A stretch of 9,978 bases of DNA from Actinomycetes bacterium (GTDB lineage: Bacteria; Actinomycetota; Actinomycetes; Actinomycetales; JAJYRW01), in assembly GCA_021793895.1 (NCBI GenBank), contig JAJYRW010000039.1:1-9978 (forward strand). The letters are read 5' to 3'. Shown piece by piece: positions 5,293 through 9,978 of this stretch (the stretch's first letter is position 1; the number at the start of each line of letters is the position of its first letter). The notes beneath the pieces are model-generated. The model searched no databases. It was not told the origin of the DNA and was given only the letters and a program-made list of their open reading frames with translations. Made by a program: the position numbers and the translations under genes.

Positions 5293-6872
5293 GCACGAAC
5301 GTAATTTTGGCAACGCGCGATATCGAAACGCGAGATCGGCTCAGCCAACTTTTAGCCGAAACTGAAGAGATTAACGTCGCGCAAACCGTGGATTCCGGCG
5401 ATGCGCTGCGTGACGCGCTGGAACGCAACCCCGATATCGACGTGGTCCTGATTGATTCGGCGCTCGAATCGGGGGGCACGACCGTGGCGCGGTCGATCAG
5501 TGCCACATTCCCGCTGGTGGGAATCGCGCTCCTGGTCGAACAGGCGTCGCCGGAAGAGTACGCGGCGGCTATGGACGCCGGGGCCCGTTCGGTGCTTTCT
5601 CACTCCTCGAGCCTGAACGAGATTGTCTCACGACTCGAAGCACTGTCGGAGTGGGCGCTGTCAGCCCGTCAGCATCTCTCCGCAGATTTGAGCAGCGGTC
5701 GGGGCGGAACGGTCATAGCGGTTTACGGGGCCAAGGGCGGGGTGGGCACCTCGGTGGTTTCGTTACTTCTGGCCCACGCACTCACCGAGCGGCACTCGGT
5801 GGCCATAGGCGACTTTGATCTACAAAACGGCGACATCGACGCCTATGCGGGAGTCACGACGCAGCGCTCCCTAGTGGACCTGGTTGATTTGAGCCAGGAA
5901 ATGTCCGGACGCGTGCTCGCTGAAACCTCATATGACATTGGCCGCGGTTTGCGCTTGCTCTCGGCTCCGAAAATGGGGGAGGACGGCGAGCAGATGACGC
6001 CGGAGGCTGCGCGCGCAGTTGTTAATGCGCTGCGACACCAATTCGATTTTTCCGTTCTGGATCTGGGATCAGATCTGGACGAATCCAAAGCAGTGATTTT
6101 GGAGCTGGTGGATCAGGCGCTCTTGGTTACGACGCCGGACCTGCCTTCACTCCGCGGGGCGCGCCGCACACTATCCATGTGGGATCGGCTGATGGTACGC
6201 CCGGCAAACCGAGTACATCTGGTACTCAACAAGCGATCAAATCGCAGCGAAGTCCAGCAATCTCTTGCCCAACGAGTTGTGGAGGTACCCGTGGCGTTCA
6301 CTGTTGACGACGGGGGAACAACATTCGAATCGGCGATGAACACGGCAACTATTACCGAGGTGCGAACCCCCGCACACGTTTCCATTCGCCGCGCGCTCGT
6401 CAGTGATATGGAAAAGCAAGCAAAGGAGGCCGGCGCAGGGGCGCTGAATACGACTGCCGCGCAAACTCCGCCCCCCGAGGCCACCGATAACGCAAAACGC
6501 AGCGGACGCAAGAGGCGGCAGCGCCGAAAAAATAAAGCCGCGGCGGAGCGGGGGCAGGCGGCAGTTGAAATGCCGGTTGCCATCGTCTTCATCTTGATTG
6601 CGCTGCTGGTGTGCGTGCAGGCTGTTTTCTACGGCGCGGGCTTCCTCATGGCAGACAACGCCGCCCAACAGGGGGCACGTGCCCTCCAGGTGGGCAAGAA
6701 CAGCGCGCAGGTGCAGGGAGCGGCCAAAAACGAACTGAGTGGCTGGTGGTCGGAGCGTTCCCAGATCTCGGTCCACCCGGCTTCGGTTGCCGTAGACATT
6801 GATATTCCCACCATTATTCCGGGCGTGAACTTTACTTCCTCGGCCTCCGCTGACGTCTTAAAGGAGCAGTAA
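5289..6872 (+). CDS. tadZ: TadZ/CpaE-type ATPase fused in frame to a TadE-like pseudopilin
   Basis: A 527-residue two-part protein. The N-terminal part is TadZ/CpaE, a ParA/MinD-like ATPase that places the Tad machine in the cell. It has a degenerate receiver-like domain (about 1-130; D56 at the usual phosphorylation position, but Ser/His where the conserved Lys would be). The ATPase domain runs from about 139 to 370, with deviant Walker A KGGVGTS (149-155) and DFD (175-177). The Thr in place of the P-loop Lys is, as I recall, common in CpaE/TadZ proteins. A low-complexity, very basic linker (about 376-417) leads to ERGQAAVEM, where G422/Q423 would be the prepilin peptidase site and E427 is at +5. 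A membrane helix (about 428-452) and a TadE-like ectodomain to 527 follow. No stop separates the parts. The topology is sensible: ATPase inside, pilin part outside. ATG 5289 overlaps the cpaB stop. A missed stop from sequencing error cannot be excluded. Confidence 0.85.
   Translation: MSTNVILATRDIETRDRLSQLLAETEEINVAQTVDSGDALRDALERNPDIDVVLIDSALESGGTTVARSISATFPLVGIALLVEQASPEEYAAAMDAGARSVLSHSSSLNEIVSRLEALSEWALSARQHLSADLSSGRGGTVIAVYGAKGGVGTSVVSLLLAHALTERHSVAIGDFDLQNGDIDAYAGVTTQRSLVDLVDLSQEMSGRVLAETSYDIGRGLRLLSAPKMGEDGEQMTPEAARAVVNALRHQFDFSVLDLGSDLDESKAVILELVDQALLVTTPDLPSLRGARRTLSMWDRLMVRPANRVHLVLNKRSNRSEVQQSLAQRVVEVPVAFTVDDGGTTFESAMNTATITEVRTPAHVSIRRALVSDMEKQAKEAGAGALNTTAAQTPPPEATDNAKRSGRKRRQRRKNKAAAERGQAAVEMPVAIVFILIALLVCVQAVFYGAGFLMADNAAQQGARALQVGKNSAQVQGAAKNELSGWWSERSQISVHPASVAVDIDIPTIIPGVNFTSSASADVLKEQ
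6422..6429 (+). promoter_or_regulatory. Internal Shine-Dalgarno-like sequence before the TadE-like part
   Basis: AAAGGAGG is the strongest ribosome-site-like string inside the tadZ reading frame and lies in the linker just ahead of the TadE-like part. No in-frame ATG, GTG or TTG follows at a usable distance. The nearest in-frame candidates are a CTG at 6444 (14 nt after GGAGG) and an ATG at 6408, which is upstream of it. It may be a relic of a formerly separate tadE gene or a chance effect of Lys-Glu codons. Confidence 0.3.
6555..6869 (+). other. Predicted mature TadE-like pseudopilin region within the TadZ fusion
   Basis: Residues 423-527 of the fusion. The segment starts QAAVEMPVAIVFILIALLV, with Glu at +5 and a hydrophobic helix, the hallmark of class III (Flp/TadE) prepilins processed after Gly. 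A conserved-looking NAAQQGARAL follows the helix, as in TadE proteins, and then a soluble part of about 70 residues with a WW pair. Cleavage at G422/Q423 would release a 105-residue pseudopilin from the ATPase. Cleavage is inferred from family rules. Confidence 0.65.
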
Positions 6873-7246
6873 TGAGAAAAGCGCTTAAGCAAATTCGCCA
6901 AGAGCGCGGCGCGGTATCCATCGAGACGGTTGGTGTTGTGGCGCTGGTCATTCTCGTCACGATTCTTGGCGTGCAGGGTGTTTTTGCGGCGCAGCTGGGT
7001 TCGGTGACGGAGTCTGCTGCCCGCGACGGCGCGCGAGCCGCATCCACGTCGGGGGCAAATGCGCAAAATGTTGTGCAAAATGCGCTCCCAGGCTGGGCGA
7101 CTTTGAGTTCGGTGAAGACGGGCTCGGCAGCAAAGGCAGGCTGTGCGGGAACGTGCGTCTTGGTGGAAGCGGAATACGGTATCGGTATTGCCGGAGTCAA
7201 ACACACCATCACGGTCGAGCGCGTGGCGGAACTTCCGGAGGTTTAA
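6872..7246 (+). CDS. Second TadE-like minor pseudopilin
   Basis: A 124-residue class III prepilin-like protein. It has a basic leader of 13 residues (MRKALKQIRQERG), with predicted cleavage at G13/A14 and E18 at +5 (AVSIE). A membrane helix follows (about 20-41), then SAARDGARAAST, typical of TadE-like proteins. Two cysteines, C91 and C95, could form a disulfide outside the cell. In Tad systems such proteins are minor pilins needed for assembly rather than the main fibre subunit. The length exceeds that of Flp major pilins, which are usually much shorter. The ATG overlaps the TAA of the preceding fusion (TAATG), with AAGGAG at 6861-6866. It could also be classed as TadF, as the two families are hard to separate by eye. 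Confidence 0.83.
   Translation: MRKALKQIRQERGAVSIETVGVVALVILVTILGVQGVFAAQLGSVTESAARDGARAASTSGANAQNVVQNALPGWATLSSVKTGSAAKAGCAGTCVLVEAEYGIGIAGVKHTITVERVAELPEV
7237..7241 (+). promoter_or_regulatory. Ribosome binding site that fixes the TTG start of tadA/cpaF
   Basis: GGAGG lies 7 nt before TTG 7249 and overlaps the last codons of the upstream pseudopilin gene. No ATG or GTG lies in this frame close by. A longer frame opening at 7153 would overlap the pseudopilin by over 90 bases and begins with a sequence foreign to the family. The TTG is therefore the likely start. Confidence 0.75.
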
Positions 7247-7248
7247 TT

Positions 7249-8541
7249 TTGTCGCTTCTTGATCGCGTACAAAGACCGGAGCAGCGCTCGGGCGGTCCCG
7301 ATTTGGTGGGCCGCTACCGGGAACGTCTTTTAGAAGAGATTGATCCCAGTGAACTATCCGGGCTAAGCGCTACCCAGCGCCGCGCCCGCCTGGAGCGCGT
7401 GCTCTCTCACCTCATTACCGTTGAGGGTCCGGTTCTGATTGCCCGGGAACGGGCGGCGCTCATTCGCCGGGTCGTCGACGAGGCGCTGGGCCTGGGCGTT
7501 TTAGAACCGCTTTTAAATGATGAGTCGGTAACCGAAATCATGGTCAACGGTCCCAATGACATTTTTGTCGAGCGCCGCGGCCGCATTGAACGAATCGCTA
7601 CCACGTTCTCGTCCACCGAACACCTAATGCAGACCATTGACCGCATCGTCTCATCGGTGAACCGACGCGTTGATGAATCTTCGCCCATGGTCGATGCGCG
7701 GCTGCCCACCGGCGAACGCGTCAACGTGATCATCCCGCCCCTGGCGCTCGACGGCCCGACACTGACTATTCGGCGCTTCCCACGGCCCTACCGGCTCGGT
7801 GAACTGGTTTCTATGGGCAGCCTGGATGAGCAGACGGCAGTTTTACTGGGCAGTCTGATTCGGGCGCGCTGCAACATCGTGATCTCCGGGGGAACGGGCA
7901 CCGGTAAAACCACGTTCTTAAACGCCCTATCTGGGCTGCTGCCCGACAGCGACCGCATCGTCACAATTGAAGATGCGGCGGAACTTTCCCTGCAGCAAGA
8001 ACACGTGGTGCGGCTGGAATCTCGGCCCGCCAACGTGGAGGGCGAGGGGCAAATCACGATTCGCGACCTAGTGCGCAACGCACTGCGAATGCGGCCGGAC
8101 CGCATTGTCGTTGGTGAGGTTCGCGGCGGCGAAACCCTCGACATGCTTCAGGCCATGAACACCGGGCATGAGGGTTCCTTGGCAACCGTGCACGCTAACA
8201 GCGCGTTGGACGCGTTGGGCCGCCTCGAAACTCTGGCGACCATGAGCGAGTTGGAGCTGCCAGTTTTGACGATCCGCGACCAAATTAATGGCGCGGTAGA
8301 TGTGATAGTGCACTTACAGCGCGCCGCCGATGGCACGCGCCGCGTCGAAGAGGTCGTAGCTTTGACCTCTAAACGCCAAGAGGACTATCAAATCGAGCCG
8401 ATCATGCGTTTTGTGCCCGAGCCAATCGGCCCCGACCGCGTTGTTACCGGCGAATTTGTCTACAAGGGGCTGCCGCGAGATCTGACCGAGCGGCTCCAAG
8501 TAGCCGGCGAAGTGGCGCCGGGAAAGCAGCACCCAGCATGA
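7249..8541 (+). CDS. tadA: TadA/CpaF secretion ATPase (Tad pilus motor)
   Basis: Cytoplasmic hexameric ATPase of the type II/IV secretion superfamily that powers Tad pilus assembly, 430 residues from the TTG start. The N-terminal part (about 1-90) includes ERVLSHLITVEGPVL and VVDEALGLGVLEPLL, typical of CpaF. The family signature SVTEIMVNGPNDIFVERRGRI follows at about 92-112. The ATPase core has Walker A GGTGTGKT (214-221, Lys 220), an Asp box IVTIEDAAEL (237-246), the atypical Walker B RIVVGEVRGGE (285-295) and a His box GHEGSLATVHAN (306-317). All key residues are present. It starts 2 bp after the pseudopilin stop and its TGA overlaps the ATG of tadB. In Tad systems of some bacteria one motor drives both extension and retraction. 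Confidence 0.95.
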   Translation: MSLLDRVQRPEQRSGGPDLVGRYRERLLEEIDPSELSGLSATQRRARLERVLSHLITVEGPVLIARERAALIRRVVDEALGLGVLEPLLNDESVTEIMVNGPNDIFVERRGRIERIATTFSSTEHLMQTIDRIVSSVNRRVDESSPMVDARLPTGERVNVIIPPLALDGPTLTIRRFPRPYRLGELVSMGSLDEQTAVLLGSLIRARCNIVISGGTGTGKTTFLNALSGLLPDSDRIVTIEDAAELSLQQEHVVRLESRPANVEGEGQITIRDLVRNALRMRPDRIVVGEVRGGETLDMLQAMNTGHEGSLATVHANSALDALGRLETLATMSELELPVLTIRDQINGAVDVIVHLQRAADGTRRVEEVVALTSKRQEDYQIEPIMRFVPEPIGPDRVVTGEFVYKGLPRDLTERLQVAGEVAPGKQHPA

Positions 8542-9461
8542 CGCCGTCCACAATCACGCTGCTCTTAATTTTGACCTTGGCGCTGGCAGTGACCACCACG
8601 GCGGTCCTGCGCGACAACCGGGCCTATCGCCAGCAGATGCTCGACGCGGCAGAAAGCGGCACCGGTGGGCAGAAGTTTTCCCTCGAGCGCATTGATCGCA
8701 TCTTACGTAAAACCTCCTGGGGTGAGAAGTTTTCGGCCTCGCTGGCCGGCGCCGGTATGACCAGTGTTTCGCCCACTGTTTTCATACTGCAGGCAGCATT
8801 TGGCATCGCGGCCGCTTCCCTAATCGCCCGGCCACTGGTGGGAAACATCGGAACGGGGCTGATCGCCCTGGCCCTTATCGCAGGTGTGAAGCAGTGGATT
8901 GAACGCAAACGCCGAGCCCGCCTCGAAAAATTCATTTTGCAGTTGCCAGAACTAGCACGGTTGCTGGCAAATGGGGCCTCCGCCGGGCTGGGAATGCAGC
9001 GCTCAATTGCGCTGGCCTCCACGGAGATGAATGAGCCCAGCGCCAGTGAGTTACGTCAGGTGAAATCTGAGACCGATCTTGGCCTGCCGCTCGCAACCGC
9101 GCTGGAAAATCTATCGCGCCGGCTGCCGTCGCGGGAGTTGAGTGTTCTTATTCAGACACTGATCATTCAAGCGCGCGCCGGCGGCACGCTGGTAAGTGCG
9201 CTGACGAACATTGCTGACACGCTCGATGATCGCAAACAGTTAAATCGAGATGTGAAGTCCGCCATGATGGGTGCCTCCTTTTCCGGGTATGCCGTCATCA
9301 TGATTGGTATCGCGGCGATCTTATTGATGAATCTGATGAATCCCGGGGCGCTCGACAACATGATCGGAACACTTTTGGGGCAGATCGTTTTGGGAGTTTC
9401 AGGCGCCCTGTTCTTGACCGGGTTCTTTCTGATTCAACGCCTCACCAAGGTGGAGAACTAG
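8538..9461 (+). CDS. tadB: TadB inner-membrane platform protein (T2SSF domain)
   Basis: A 307-residue integral membrane protein of the Tad pilus platform. It has an N-terminal helix (about 5-24), a hydrophobic pair (about 80-119), a cytosolic type II secretion F domain (about 130-245, with LPELARLLANGASAGL and later QARAGGTLVSALTNIADTL), and two C-terminal helices (about 248-268 and 277-301). It pairs with TadC to form the membrane core that contacts the TadA motor. The ATG overlaps the tadA stop (ATGA). Only a modest ribosome site (GGAAAG, 8521-8526) is seen, consistent with translational coupling. Confidence 0.92.
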   Translation: MTPSTITLLLILTLALAVTTTAVLRDNRAYRQQMLDAAESGTGGQKFSLERIDRILRKTSWGEKFSASLAGAGMTSVSPTVFILQAAFGIAAASLIARPLVGNIGTGLIALALIAGVKQWIERKRRARLEKFILQLPELARLLANGASAGLGMQRSIALASTEMNEPSASELRQVKSETDLGLPLATALENLSRRLPSRELSVLIQTLIIQARAGGTLVSALTNIADTLDDRKQLNRDVKSAMMGASFSGYAVIMIGIAAILLMNLMNPGALDNMIGTLLGQIVLGVSGALFLTGFFLIQRLTKVEN

Positions 9462-9978
9462 ATGAGCCTGTTGTGGATCCCGATCGCTTCGGCGGTGCTT
9501 TTAGTCTGCGCGGTCCTGGCAGTCCGGCTGATGCGCAGCACCGGGCTGGAGACCGTCGCCGAAGGTTTTGCCACCGCTGAAGAGGGCGGCAAGCAGCGTA
9601 AGGGATTTGCGGAACTTCTTGACGGGCTGGGGGCTCGGTTTATGGGAACCGCCTTGCGCATCTACGGTCCGCAACGGCTACGAAAACTCGACCAAACTAT
9701 TCGGCGCGCGGGCCAACCCGACGGAGTAACGGTCAACGCATATGTGCGCCGGCAGACCGGCTTTGTCGTTTTGGCGATCGTTTTCTTCGTTGTCACCCTG
9801 ATTTTAGGACAGCCCATTTTCGGGGGCTTCATCGCGGTCGTACTGATGGGGTGGATGCGCCTGTGGTTGCACTCCACCGCCTCCAAGCGCCAGCAAGAAA
9901 TTGAGCGCGAACTGCCCGACTTTTTAGATGTCTTGGGCGTCACGGTTGCCGCGGGCCTGTCATTTCGGCAAGCCATAG
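9462..9978 (+). CDS. tadC: TadC inner-membrane platform protein, N-terminal part (3' end outside window)
   Basis: The first 172 residues of a second T2SSF-family membrane protein. The ATG at 9462 directly follows the tadB TAG, with GGAG at 9452-9455. The visible part has an N-terminal helix (about 3-24), a cytosolic stretch including RLRKLDQTIRRAG, a hydrophobic pair (about 103-137), and the start of the F domain (ERELPDFLDVLGVTVAAGLS, about 148-167), which in TadC carries this LPDFLDVL pattern. The gene runs off the right edge. Order, spacing and sequence all fit TadC as the partner of TadB. Confidence 0.9.
   Translation, partial: MSLLWIPIASAVLLVCAVLAVRLMRSTGLETVAEGFATAEEGGKQRKGFAELLDGLGARFMGTALRIYGPQRLRKLDQTIRRAGQPDGVTVNAYVRRQTGFVVLAIVFFVVTLILGQPIFGGFIAVVLMGWMRLWLHSTASKRQQEIERELPDFLDVLGVTVAAGLSFRQAI

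Noticed and set aside
5733..5753. Missing P-loop lysine in TadZ (KGGVGTS) as a disabling mutation
   Set aside because: Loss of this Lys is, as far as I recall, common in CpaE/TadZ proteins, which keep the first signature Lys (K149 here), so it is not evidence of decay.
6444..6446. CTG as a separate start for the TadE part
   Set aside because: CTG starts are rare and the spacing of 14 nt from GGAGG is long. The simple reading is an in-frame fusion.
7153..7248. Longer tadA reading frame opening at 7153
   Set aside because: It would overlap the pseudopilin gene in another frame, and its extra residues do not look like CpaF. TTG 7249 with GGAGG 7 nt ahead explains the start.
1..9978. tRNA, rRNA, CRISPR arrays, insertion sequences or phage genes
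   Set aside because: I saw no cloverleaf-like sequence, regularly spaced spacer array, transposase or integrase. The 47-bp repeat before the tad operon has only three degenerate copies and is not a CRISPR.

Overview
This window looks like chromosomal DNA from a Gram-positive actinobacterium. It is moderately GC-rich by eye. The UvrD-type helicase has the actinobacterial/firmicute PcrA C-terminal layout, and the Tad genes have the actinobacterial style (CpaB, TadZ, TadA, TadB and TadC with no outer-membrane secretin in sight). A member of the Actinomycetaceae or a relative is my best guess, but nothing here fixes the genus.

Layout. Bases 1-1265 are the 3' part of pcrA (DNA helicase). After a 108-bp gap comes a 533-residue lipoprotein with a central OmpA-like peptidoglycan-binding domain (1374-2975). 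A small DUF192 gene (3056-3385) lies on the minus strand, convergent with the lipoprotein gene, and a GC-rich inverted repeat sits between them. A 378-bp AT-richer gap (3386-3763) separates the DUF192 gene from a tightly packed plus-strand operon that runs off the right edge. That operon contains an unrecognised protein with a C-terminal zinc ribbon (3764-4558), CpaB (4555-5292), a TadZ/CpaE ATPase fused in frame to a TadE-like pseudopilin (5289-6872), a second TadE-like pseudopilin (6872-7246), the TadA/CpaF secretion ATPase with a TTG start (7249-8541), TadB (8538-9461) and the first 172 residues of TadC (9462 onward). Almost every junction is an overlap or abutment, so translation is probably coupled.

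How the genes work together. TadA is the hexameric motor, TadB and TadC the inner-membrane platform, TadZ the localisation ATPase, CpaB a membrane-anchored assembly protein, and the TadE-like proteins minor pseudopilins. Together they assemble a Tad (Flp-type) type IV pilus. The major pilin Flp and the prepilin peptidase TadV are not in the window.

Two observations stand out. First, the TadZ reading frame continues without a stop into a complete class III prepilin-like sequence (G422/Q423, Glu at +5, then a membrane helix). One polypeptide would therefore carry a cytosolic ATPase and a pseudopilin that the prepilin peptidase could cut apart. Second, a 20-bp palindrome of consensus TTYGGC-N8-GCCRAA occurs three times, once before the OmpA lipoprotein gene and twice before the tad operon. 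In the copies nearest each gene it is followed exactly 8 bp later by the same extended -10-like sequence TGCTAAYCTGC. This suggests shared control of the lipoprotein and the pilus.
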